The position numbers and the translations under genes are program-made. Source: Planctomycetaceae bacterium (GTDB lineage Bacteria; Planctomycetota; Planctomycetia; Planctomycetales; Planctomycetaceae). From it: DNA of 64,000 nucleotides. How positions within the stretch are numbered: the first letter of the stretch is position 1; each line of letters starts with the position of its first letter. Shown in pieces: positions 41,072-49,065 of this stretch. Location: NCBI GenBank assembly GCA_900299185.1, contig OMIV01000059.1, positions 1 to 64,000 of the forward strand. Direction: 5' to 3'. The notes beneath the pieces were generated by a model. It worked only from the letters and a program-made list of their open reading frames with translations, had not been told where the DNA came from and made no database searches.

Positions 41072-42454
41072 CTACAACAGCTCGGTGATGGCATCTTGAT
41101 CTTCGAGGATCTTATTGGGCCGTCCATTGTGATCGATGATTTGCAGCGTCGGGTCGATACCCAGGCAGTGATAGATCGTCGAATGGATGTGAGTCGGGCG
41201 AACCGGACGGTTGTGAGGTCGCTCACCCTTCGCGTCGGTCGAGCCCACGATTTGGCCGCCCTTCACACCACCGCCGCCCAGCAAGCAGAACATGGCGTTG
41301 CCCCAGTGATCGCGACCGGGTTGCCCCATGCTCAGAGGTGGCCCACCGTTGCCGCCGTCGTTCATGCGCGGCGTTCGACTGAACTCTCCGCAAAGAATGA
41401 CCAGCGTCGAATCCAGCAGACCGCGTTGGTCGAGGTCGCTGAAGAGTGCTGACACTGCGCTGTCGACCATCGGCAAGTAACGCTCCATGCCGGGCTTCAA
41501 ATCCCAGTGATGATCCCAACCACCGAAGTGAACCGTCACGAAGGTCGAGCCCGCTTCCACCAACCGCCGCGCCAACAACGTGCTCTGCCCCCAGCTATTG
41601 CGACCATACGAATCGCGCGTGCGAGGATCTTCCAGATTGATGTCGAAGGCTCGACGCGCTTGAGAACCGGTCACGAAGTTGAAGGCTTCTTGGTCAAAGC
41701 GATCCATCGCTTGGAACACTCCGTCTTTGTCGGCATCGCGACGAATGCGATCAAAGTGCTGCAACAGCGAGCGACGATCTTCGAGCCGATTGACCGTCAG
41801 ACCTTGAGCCAGATTCAAGTTCTGAACTTGGAAGTTGGAAGCGTTCGGATCGCCGTGAGTTTCGAAGGGGTCGTATTCGACACCCATGAAGTTCGCCCCA
41901 AAGTAGCCAGGACGCAGGCCGATGCTCATCGCGTAAGGAATGCCGACATAAGCCGGCATACCGGGAACTCGGGCTCCGCGTTCGCGAGCAATCACAGACC
42001 CGAGCGAGGGAAAGCGACCGGCCGTCAACGCGCCGCTCACATTCATGTCTTTGGTCGTCAGCATCCGATGTCCGCCCGCGAAATGGTCGCCGGTGTCATG
42101 ATGCAACGAACGCACGATCGAGAACTTGTCCGCAAGCATGGCCTGCTTCGGCAGTAGCTCGCCGATATCAAAGCCCGGCACGTTGGTCGCGATCGGATTC
42201 CAGAATCCTCGGTACTCCTGAGGCGCCTTTGGCTTCAAATCGTAGAGGTCCATATGCGATGGTCCTCCATCTAACCACAGGAGGATCGCGGACGTGTTCT
42301 TCACCCCTCGTCCAGCTTCTGCGGCTTGAGCCTTCTGCCGGAACATCCCCGACAAACCCATGCTGGCCAGCCCCGCAGCACCCAGTTGGACGAAGCTACG
42401 GCGATTCAAACCATCGCAATAACGCGGAGAAAGTCCGGCATCGACTCGGAACAT
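41072..42454 (-). CDS. DUF1501 protein, solo copy
   Basis: A 460-residue protein. The leader LNRRSFVQLGAAGLASMGLS is Tat-like. Motifs are ILLWLDGGPSHMDLYDLKP, HDTGDHFAGGHRML, GSVIARERGARVPGMPAYVG, FVTVHFGGWDHHWDL, TLVILCGEFSRTPRMNDG, GRDHWGNAMFCLLGGGGVKG and HIHSTIYHCLGIDP. It has no PSD1 partner beside it and belongs to a different DUF1501 subgroup (the D-H-H-W and G-E-F-S-R-T-P-R-M-N signature). GAGG precedes the ATG. It lies upstream of the toxin-antitoxin remnant on the same strand. Confidence 0.92.
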   Translation of the reverse strand: MFRVDAGLSPRYCDGLNRRSFVQLGAAGLASMGLSGMFRQKAQAAEAGRGVKNTSAILLWLDGGPSHMDLYDLKPKAPQEYRGFWNPIATNVPGFDIGELLPKQAMLADKFSIVRSLHHDTGDHFAGGHRMLTTKDMNVSGALTAGRFPSLGSVIARERGARVPGMPAYVGIPYAMSIGLRPGYFGANFMGVEYDPFETHGDPNASNFQVQNLNLAQGLTVNRLEDRRSLLQHFDRIRRDADKDGVFQAMDRFDQEAFNFVTGSQARRAFDINLEDPRTRDSYGRNSWGQSTLLARRLVEAGSTFVTVHFGGWDHHWDLKPGMERYLPMVDSAVSALFSDLDQRGLLDSTLVILCGEFSRTPRMNDGGNGGPPLSMGQPGRDHWGNAMFCLLGGGGVKGGQIVGSTDAKGERPHNRPVRPTHIHSTIYHCLGIDPTLQIIDHNGRPNKILEDQDAITELL

Positions 42455-42664
42455 GGCGACCTCGCAGTGGCAGGCAAGAAGGATGGAATCAGGCAGGTGG
42501 CAACATCAATTGGCGGGAGATTGATTCTGCCTCGCTGATATGTCGGCAGCAAGACCGGGAGCAAGTTGAGGCAAAGGTCCGCGAGCGAGTTGCCGGGAGA
42601 TTCCGGTTTGATCGATTGAATGCACTGTCCACAGGAGGTCACGAGCCACTCATCGCCAGATGGC

Positions 42665-43951
42665 TTAAGCGGCTCCCACGTAGTTTGGTCCCCAATCAGA
42701 TGGAGGAACGACTTCACCCATCGCAGCGAAGATGTCTCCGACCTCGGGCCGATAGACGTCACCAACCAAGATGTCGGTCACGTTGGAGCGGAATTGCGGA
42801 TGCTCCTTCAAGAACATGCCAAAGCTGAAGTCCGGGGCATAGAAGGCATACACGAGCTTTCGGAACATCTCGATGCCCGCTCGATGAGTGGCCTCCCAAG
42901 TCCCCAATGTCGCGGCAGAAAAGTCGTTTTGCTTAAACGCCGCGATGATGGCGTCAGCAGCGAACTCACCGGACTTCAGAGCCAAAAAGACACCCGACGA
43001 ATAGATCGGGTCGATGAATCCGAACGCGTCGCCGACCAAGACCCAACCATCACCAGCCGCTCGCTTCGTCGAGTAACTGAAGTCTTTCGTCGTGTAGTAA
43101 TCACGCACCCGAGTCGACTCTGTCAGACGCTCGCGCATCGCCGGACAACGATCCAACTCGCGTTCAAAGACCGCTTCGGGAGTAGCCCCAGGTTGGAACA
43201 TGTAAGGCATCGCACCCGTGCAACCGATGCTCGTCACGTTGTCCAACAACGGAATGAACCAGAACCACGACTTCTTATCGGCGGTTTGCATGATGAGCGT
43301 AGCGCCGTTGTCCCGAGGATCAGGGTCGCGTCGCGCGTTGTGGAAATAACTCCACACCGTGCCTTTGCGGAGCGCCGGATCAGGAGACTTCAAGTTCAAC
43401 CGATTGGCGATAAACGATGACTGACCGGTCGCGTCGACAATCACCTTGGCCGAGATCGTTCGAGACGTGTTCGCGCCGTCGTCACTCGGCAAACGAACGC
43501 GTACTCCAGTCGCTCGCTCGCCTTCGAAGATGACCTCCGTCACATGCGCGTGCATGACGACTGTCGCACCTTTGTCGCGACAGTTCTCGACAAGCTTCAC
43601 ATCAAACGCATCGCGCCATACCTGCCACGTCTGCGAACTGTCACACATCTTGTAAGCATCGAAATAGAATGGAGCCGTAGGCCGGATGCCTTCGCTGAAG
43701 AACTGCACGCTGAACTTCTTCGGGTAGGCACTCTCCTTCAGCCACGGAATCAAACCCAAGCGTTCCAGCGGCCAATAGGTCTCGGGAATCAGGGACTCGC
43801 CGATGTGGAATCGCGGAAAGCTTTCTCGCTCCAGCACAAGGACGCTGCGGCCCTGCTCGGCCACCAGCGCGGCGACGGTCGTCCCGGCTGGACCACCACC
43901 AATCACAATCACGTCGTATGCGTCGCGAACTAAAGCCGGAGAAGTTGTCAT
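42665..43951 (-). CDS. Flavin-dependent halogenase-like FAD monooxygenase
   Basis: A 428-residue protein. The FAD-binding site is YDVIVIGGGPAGTTVAALVA (12-31). It also has PRFHIGESLIPETYWPLERL, VIVDATGQSSF, and DGWVLVGDAFGFIDPIYSSG, the second FAD contact. Residues 229-234 read WFWFIP, matching the W-x-W-x-I-P signature that separates flavin-dependent halogenases from hydroxylases. A Lys pair at 78-79 lies where the catalytic lysine of tryptophan halogenases is found. Halogenases use FADH2, O2 and halide to chlorinate or brominate aromatics; the geranylgeranyl-reductase-like alternative is less likely given W-x-W-x-I-P. The start at 43951 has GAAGGA upstream. The next gene upstream encodes a chorismate lyase-like protein, a plausible source of the aromatic substrate. 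Confidence 0.8.
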   Translation of the reverse strand: MTTSPALVRDAYDVIVIGGGPAGTTVAALVAEQGRSVLVLERESFPRFHIGESLIPETYWPLERLGLIPWLKESAYPKKFSVQFFSEGIRPTAPFYFDAYKMCDSSQTWQVWRDAFDVKLVENCRDKGATVVMHAHVTEVIFEGERATGVRVRLPSDDGANTSRTISAKVIVDATGQSSFIANRLNLKSPDPALRKGTVWSYFHNARRDPDPRDNGATLIMQTADKKSWFWFIPLLDNVTSIGCTGAMPYMFQPGATPEAVFERELDRCPAMRERLTESTRVRDYYTTKDFSYSTKRAAGDGWVLVGDAFGFIDPIYSSGVFLALKSGEFAADAIIAAFKQNDFSAATLGTWEATHRAGIEMFRKLVYAFYAPDFSFGMFLKEHPQFRSNVTDILVGDVYRPEVGDIFAAMGEVVPPSDWGPNYVGAA

Positions 43952-44102
43952 GGTGTCATCCTTCAAGAGCAGTGCGTATCGACGTTGGTGAAACGGCCAA
44001 GAATGTCAGCCGTCGCGCGTCGTCAAATGGCAAATAGCGGTGGATAGAGGGGCCAAGGTCAAACGCCAATGTGAGACCGATTCACTGGTCTTCCAGAGGC
44101 GT

Positions 44103-44654
44103 TTACTCAGGAGCAGGTGGTTCGAATGGGGCAGTGATTTCGAGCAGATCAATCGCCGGACGAAGGTTGCAGAAAATTGTCGCGAGCCGACCGTAAGTGG
44201 TCTCGCCAGTTTTCATCGGCAAGAGCTGAGCCAATCCCGGACCTGCCACAATCCGCAACATCGCCCCCAGATTAACTTCGCGAAGAACGTTGTGTTCGAT
44301 GAGCACTCGGCCCAGCGGGGTCTTCTCGGCCAAGATCTCGTCCCGCACAGCCAGTGTCACATAAGCGAGATTCAACCGCACAATGCCGAACATCACGACC
44401 TGCTCTGTTCCGTGCTTCAGCAGGATGATTTTGCGCGAGTAGATGTCGCCTTCGAGCCGTCGATCGACAACTCGCACATCGACCGGAGCTCCCAGGTACG
44501 ACTCCAGCGACAACGTCATGTGATGATCGTGAGCCAGTAAGGTCTTATGCGGTTCTGGGGTCTGCGACGCTGGAATGTGGTCCGCTCTCGCGATCAACGC
44601 TTCCGGTTCGGAGAACAAACTGGTGAGAGCGTGGAGTTCATCTTGAGGATTCAT
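44103..44654 (-). CDS. Chorismate pyruvate-lyase-like protein (DUF98/UbiC-related)
   Basis: A 183-residue protein with LLAHDHHMTLSLESYLGAPV, DVRVVDRRLEGDIYSRKIIL, VVMFGIVRLNLAYVTLAVRD and KTPLGRVLIEHNVLREV. The H-H-M-T, Y-S-R-K, G-I-V-R-L-N and P-L-G-R-V-L-I-E-H motifs are those of the DUF98 branch of chorismate lyases, which make 4-hydroxybenzoate from chorismate with release of pyruvate. No signal peptide. It is upstream of and on the same strand as the halogenase-like gene, 151 bases apart. That pairing recalls marine phenol-brominating loci, where a chorismate lyase supplies the ring to a flavin halogenase. Confidence 0.75.
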   Translation of the reverse strand: MNPQDELHALTSLFSEPEALIARADHIPASQTPEPHKTLLAHDHHMTLSLESYLGAPVDVRVVDRRLEGDIYSRKIILLKHGTEQVVMFGIVRLNLAYVTLAVRDEILAEKTPLGRVLIEHNVLREVNLGAMLRIVAGPGLAQLLPMKTGETTYGRLATIFCNLRPAIDLLEITAPFEPPAPE

Positions 44655-44778
44655 GGCTGGTCACGCAGAAGTTGAAAGGAAGCTCGCCGAGCATGGTCTC
44701 GATGTCATTCGTCTCATCGGCCTTGAGAAACGGTTCAAGGCCAACGATGGGTTTTGAAGAGCATCTTTATCGGTGCTT

Positions 44779-44836
44779 CTCAGTCGCGGAGCGACTGAGC
44801 TACGTAGCCGAGTCGCTCCGCGACTCGGTCTTTTTT
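44779..44836 (+). repeat. Dispersed double palindrome, family B (copy 2), also a terminator-like hairpin
   Basis: TCAGTCGCGGAGCGACTGA, then GCTACGTAG, then CCGAGTCGCTCCGCGACTCGG followed by TCTTTTTTAG. The last stem is perfect and, with its T tract, would work as a rho-independent terminator in the + direction. No + strand gene is read through it, so it is primarily a member of the family seen at 9211-9260. Confidence 0.7.
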
Positions 44837-44906
44837 AGGTCGGCCCTAAGCGTCTCTTAGAAAACGTCGCGGTCGTAAGGCTGACGTTTTTCATACATCC
44901 CCGGCC

Positions 44907-46217
44907 TCAGGTGTAACGCACCTGCCGATGCTCTGGTTCGAAGTACTCAGTCAGCAAGCTGTCGACTTGCAACAGACCTTTGCGAGTCAATCGGACTTCG
45001 TCGCCGTCCACTTCGAGATACCCGGCAGCCTCTTGATTGCGAAACGCTTGGCCGAACTCGTCCACGATGTTGACTCCGAACTTCTCTTCGAAGGCCATCA
45101 CCGAGATATGACCTTCCTTCAGTTGCAGCACGACCTCGCGAATCAACCGCTGATGAGCAGTCGGCCGCAGAGCGCGATTGAGCGGCAACGAACCGCTTTG
45201 CAGCGCCGCTTGATAGTCCTCGATCTTGTCGAAGTTCTGGTAATGCACGCCTTGCAAATGACCGAACGACGAAACGCCGGCAGCCAACAGATCAGCCCCG
45301 CGCCAGACGTTGTCGCGATAGACGAAGTGGTCGGTATCGAGGTCGCGTACCAGTTCATTGCCGCTTGAAATCTGATAGCCAACAGAGGTCAAACGATTGA
45401 ACGATTCGTTGACCCAACGTCGCTTGGTCGCCCAATCCGCCACTGGTGACTCGATGCCTTGCTCACGCATCTCTTTCGAGATCAGCGTGTTGAAGGGCAA
45501 TTCCATCTGGTAGATCGTGATGTTGTCCGGTTCGAGCGCGATCGTCTTTTCGATGTTGCGCTGCCAGTTCTCATCGGTCTCGCCAATCATGCCCGCGATG
45601 AGATCGATGTTGACCTGCGGAAAACCGACCTGCCGAAGCCAGCCGTAGGCTCGTTCAATTTCCGGCGACAAGTGAGCTCGGCCGTTCTCTTCCAAAATCT
45701 TGTCGCTGAAGTTTTCAACGCCCAGCGAGACACGGGTAATGCCGATTTCACGCAGCGTCTCAACCTTCTCCAAGCTGAGCGTTCCGGGTTCACACTCAAA
45801 CGTGACTTCGTCAGCGGTGTCCCACGAAACATGCTCTTGAAGCTTGTCGCGCAAGAAGCGGAGTTGCTTAGAACTCAGATAACTCGGAGTCCCTCCACCA
45901 AAGTAAACGAACTTCAGATTCCGCCCTTGGACCGCCGGCTTCTGGCTCAGCAATTCAATCTCGCGAGCCAGGCACTCCACATAGTCTTCGATCGCGCGTG
46001 CGTTCTGATTCGTGTAGACCCGGAAGTAACAAAACTTGCACCGCTTGCGACAGAACGGAATGTGAATGTAGAGACCCAGCGGCGCTTCGGTTGCTGGCGG
46101 CGAATCAAAGGCTCGCTGGATCTCGGGAAGATTCTCGCGAGTCCACAAAGAAAACGGCGGGTAGTTCGAGATGAAGTAACTACCCACTTCCGTGGTGCTG
46201 CTAGTGTCTATGGCCAT
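44907..46217 (-). CDS. Coproporphyrinogen III oxidase-like radical SAM protein (HemN/HemW family)
   Basis: A 436-residue protein. [19 protein letters not shown] (about 49-67) carries the radical SAM C-x-x-x-C-x-x-C. It is followed by [57 protein letters not shown] and [20 protein letters not shown], all HemN/HemW features. The C-terminal part has [19 protein letters not shown] and a winged-helix-like end. The usual HemN C-x-C after the cluster is replaced by C-Y-F, as in HemW-type members, which traffic haem or act on unknown substrates. True anaerobic haem synthesis is therefore unproven. It lies upstream of the halogenase-like and chorismate lyase-like genes, about 250 bases away with a palindrome between. 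Confidence 0.85.
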   Translation of the reverse strand: MAIDTSSTTEVGSYFISNYPPFSLWTRENLPEIQRAFDSPPATEAPLGLYIHIPFCRKRCKFCYFRVYTNQNARAIEDYVECLAREIELLSQKPAVQGRNLKFVYFGGGTPSYLSSKQLRFLRDKLQEHVSWDTADEVTFECEPGTLSLEKVETLREIGITRVSLGVENFSDKILEENGRAHLSPEIERAYGWLRQVGFPQVNIDLIAGMIGETDENWQRNIEKTIALEPDNITIYQMELPFNTLISKEMREQGIESPVADWATKRRWVNESFNRLTSVGYQISSGNELVRDLDTDHFVYRDNVWRGADLLAAGVSSFGHLQGVHYQNFDKIEDYQAALQSGSLPLNRALRPTAHQRLIREVVLQLKEGHISVMAFEEKFGVNIVDEFGQAFRNQEAAGYLEVDGDEVRLTRKGLLQVDSLLTEYFEPEHRQVRYT

Positions 46218-46805
46218 GAGCGGGCGCCGTTACATGAGGAAGGATGCCTGAGCGGATGCAGTGGCGGGAGACGGAGAGGACTCTGTCGAAAACTTGATGA
46301 GCCACGCCGTTGCGAGTCGCAGAGTTCGACCGACAACGCTGCGCTGCAAAGTAGCCGCCCGGCTGAGCATTGTCAGCCAGTCGCAAGCCTGCGAGAGACA
46401 GAAGTGTCACCACACTTTGAACTGTTTACCGTCGCTGCTGCCGCACTCGATCACTCGTTTACCGACCAGCGGCAGTCGCTCATCGAGATTTGTTTGAGCA
46501 GCTCGTCGTGCCGCTGTGAACCTACGACCGTTCGTCCTTCGCGAAGTAATCCCGCTGCGATTGATCGTTATGAGCCGCAGAGTCGAAGCGTGAAACTCCT
46601 ATCAATCGTGCCCATCCAATACTACCACCTGAGTAAGTTAGGCGAGTTTGTCAGGTCGAGCCCGGCGGTTTGTGGTCAGGATTCAGTTTGGCTCAATGCG
46701 ACGATTGCAGCCGCGAAGATCGCTGCCGTAGCTTGAGTTACTTGATCTTGTTTTGTTGGCGTTCATGGACGTGCTTCCGTTGGAATTCGTGTCAGAGGAA
46801 TCGTC
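46218..46805. other. Gene-free region between the radical SAM and glycosyltransferase genes
   Basis: This 0.6 kb region separates divergent genes and must hold both promoters. No gene, repeat of the main families or clear promoter was recognised. A + strand open frame crosses it but is continuous with antisense sequence of the radical SAM gene and is not credible. Confidence 0.45.
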
Positions 46806-47525
46806 ATGTCTCCCCGCGTGCTGACCGCTTTGCCTGTCTATAACGAAGAGTCGCACCTCGTCCCGGTCTTGGCCGAAGTTCGAAAGTACGCCTCGGATGT
46901 GCTCGTCGTGAATGACGGATCGAAGGACGGAACCGCGCGAGTCCTCTCCGGCATTGATGGCATCACAGTCGTAACTCACGAAGTCAATCAGGGCTATGGA
47001 GCGGCGTTACGCACGGCATTTCGATACGCGATCGAACATCAATACGACGTGCTGGTAACGATCGACTGCGACGGGCAGCACGAACCCAGTTTGATTCCCG
47101 CAATGGCCGCAGCGGTTTATCCCGATGATGACGAGCCTTACGACATCGTCTCGGGCAGCCGGTATCTTAAGCGGTTCGAAGGAGACAGCGTCCCGCCGGA
47201 AGAGCGACGCCGCATCAACATGCAGATCACGAACATGCTCAACGAGTCGTTAGGTCTCAACCTGACCGACGGCTTCTGCGGCTTTAAGGCGTATCGCACG
47301 TTGCCTCTGGAGAACCTCGACATCAAGGAACTCGGCTACGCGATGCCGCTGCAACTCTGGGTGCAAGCCGTGCATCACGGCTTCCGCATCAAGGAGTTCG
47401 CCGTCCCACTGGTTTATCTCGACGAGAAGCGATCGTTCGGAGGATCGCTCGATGACTCGGCGCGACGTTTGGCCTACTACCGAGAAGTCATGGATCGCGA
47501 ATTAGCGATCTGCGCCGCTCACTAA
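46806..47525 (+). CDS. Family 2 glycosyltransferase (dolichyl-phosphate-mannose-synthase-like)
   Basis: A 239-residue protein with RVLTALPVYNEESHLVPVLA, VLVVNDGSKDGTARVL, VVTHEVNQGYGAALRTAF and DVLVTIDCDGQHEPSLIPAM. The nucleotide-sugar and metal site D-x-D-G-Q-H is intact. DIVSGSRYL and NLTDGFCGFKAY follow the DPM1-like pattern. There are no C-terminal membrane segments, so it probably acts at the cytoplasmic membrane face on a lipid-phosphate or short glycan. AGAGGA precedes the ATG. The next gene, a family 4 glycosyltransferase, follows after 212 bases in the same direction. Confidence 0.9.
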   Translation: MSPRVLTALPVYNEESHLVPVLAEVRKYASDVLVVNDGSKDGTARVLSGIDGITVVTHEVNQGYGAALRTAFRYAIEHQYDVLVTIDCDGQHEPSLIPAMAAAVYPDDDEPYDIVSGSRYLKRFEGDSVPPEERRRINMQITNMLNESLGLNLTDGFCGFKAYRTLPLENLDIKELGYAMPLQLWVQAVHHGFRIKEFAVPLVYLDEKRSFGGSLDDSARRLAYYREVMDRELAICAAH

Positions 47526-47737
47526 GACGAAGTCCGTCTGATTGATCTTCGAGCAACTACGACTCCAACGAACTTCGCAGCCTCGTCTCCGCGATCGCCC
47601 CGAGTTCTCCGCATTCGATCGCGAGCTTACGACCATCTCTCGAGCCCGAGTCGCCATTCGCCAATTCGCGGCGGTCGATATAGTCGCCGCTCTGTGTTGG
47701 ATAACCCCGCTGACTTATCTCGCTCGAAGACCACTCT

Positions 47738-48868
47738 GTGATTCGCATCCTCTTCTTGATTCCGACTCTCGATCGTTCGGGAGCGGAGAAGCAACTCATG
47801 CTGTTAGCGTCGCGATTGCCGCGCGATGAATTCTCGGTGGAAGTCGTCGCGCTGACTCGCAGTGGACCGTATGCCGACGAACTGCAACGACACGGCATCC
47901 CAGTGACAGTGATTGGCAAGCGTTGGAAGTTCGATCCGTTTGCACTGCGACGACTGAAGCAATTGCTGGCTGATCGCTCGCCCGACATCCTGCATACGTG
48001 GCTGTTCGCGGCGAACGCTTACGGTCGCATGGCTATCGAGCCTTCGTCGCGCACAGCGGTCATCGTGTCGGAGCGTTGCGTCGATTCTTGGAAGAGTGGC
48101 TGGCAACTGTGGCTCGACCGCAAGTTCATCCCCCAGACCACCAAGATGGTCGGGAACTCGCAAGCCGTCGCAGACTTCTATGCCGAGCTGGGCATGCCTC
48201 GCGAACGGCTGACCGTGATCCCCAACGGCATTGATGCTCCGTCGCCGCCAACGCGATCGCGCGAGCAAGTGCTCGATGAGTTCCGCATTCCGCGCGACGC
48301 TCAGGTCATCACATTCATTGGCCGTTTGGCACCTCAGAAGCGAGTCGATGATTTGTTGTGGGCGTTTGCGCTGCTGAGAAACATCAACGAACGCAACGTA
48401 CATTTCATCATTGCGGGCGACGGACCTTCGCGAGCGACCTTGGAAATCTTCAGTCAGAAGATTGGCTATCACGAGTGGGTGCGGTTTGTCGGACATCGCA
48501 CGGACACGCGCGACATCTTGGCCGCATCAGATGCCTTTTGGTTGGCCAGCAGTTTCGAAGGTCAGTCCAACAGTTTGATGGAAGCCATGAGTGCCGGAGT
48601 GCCCGTGGCCGTCAGCGACATTGCACCGAATCGAGAACTCGTCACGCACTTAGAAACAGGCTTCGTCGTGCCGCTAGGTGACCGACCGCGGTTTACTCAT
48701 GCTGCTCAGCGACTGTTGTCTGAACCCGACTTCGCGAGGCCACTGGCAGAGAATGCTCGCGCTCGAATGACCTCTGACTTCAGTGTCGAACACATGGTGT
48801 CCGAATACGCGAAGCTCTACCGAGAAGTCGCGTCTCAAGCACCGTCCGCCGTGCGAGGCAACGAGTAA
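47738..48868 (+). CDS. Family 4 glycosyltransferase (GT-B fold)
   Basis: A 376-residue protein beginning VIRILFLIPTLDRSGAEKQL, with the glycine-rich nucleotide loop G-A-E-K-Q. It continues with DILHTWLFAANAYGRMA, VIPNGIDAPSPPTRSREQVL, VITFIGRLAPQKRVDDLLWA, FIIAGDGPSRATLE and FWLASSFEGQSNSLMEAMSA. The E-x(7)-E region (FEGQSNSLMEA) is the GT4 donor-sugar motif. It probably adds a sugar to a cell-surface or lipid-linked glycan. The start is GTG 47738; there is no strong Shine-Dalgarno sequence. It pairs with the GT2 gene just upstream. Confidence 0.9.
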   Translation: MIRILFLIPTLDRSGAEKQLMLLASRLPRDEFSVEVVALTRSGPYADELQRHGIPVTVIGKRWKFDPFALRRLKQLLADRSPDILHTWLFAANAYGRMAIEPSSRTAVIVSERCVDSWKSGWQLWLDRKFIPQTTKMVGNSQAVADFYAELGMPRERLTVIPNGIDAPSPPTRSREQVLDEFRIPRDAQVITFIGRLAPQKRVDDLLWAFALLRNINERNVHFIIAGDGPSRATLEIFSQKIGYHEWVRFVGHRTDTRDILAASDAFWLASSFEGQSNSLMEAMSAGVPVAVSDIAPNRELVTHLETGFVVPLGDRPRFTHAAQRLLSEPDFARPLAENARARMTSDFSVEHMVSEYAKLYREVASQAPSAVRGNE

Positions 48869-48938
48869 CCAACACGCGGCATGCTTTGAGGAAGAACGAT
48901 TACAGACACGAGTTCGGTCGATCCAGTCGAGGGATAAA

Positions 48939-49005
48939 GATCTCTCGCAGAGGCGCGGGGATCGCGGAGAAGAGATCAAAGTCTTGCCGCGCCTCTGCGT
49001 GAGGC
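48939..49005. repeat. Dispersed palindromic repeat, family A (copy 5)
   Basis: ATCTCTCGCAGAGGCGCGGG on the left faces GCCGCGCCTCTGCGTGAGGC on the right, with GATCGCGGAGAAGAGATCAA between. The arms pair over about 12 G/C-rich bases. It lies between the convergent GT4 and DUF2339 genes and could double as a transcription stop. Confidence 0.65.
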
Positions 49006-49065
49006 TTCGTCTGATCGAACTCGATCACACACGCTTGCCTCTCAGCCTCGACCAAAGTTTGACGA

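Noticed and set aside
45459-46736. + strand open frame of 425 codons across the radical SAM gene and the upstream gap
   Set aside because: Most of it is antisense to conserved radical SAM motifs, and the remainder in the gap has no recognisable domain or ribosome-binding site.
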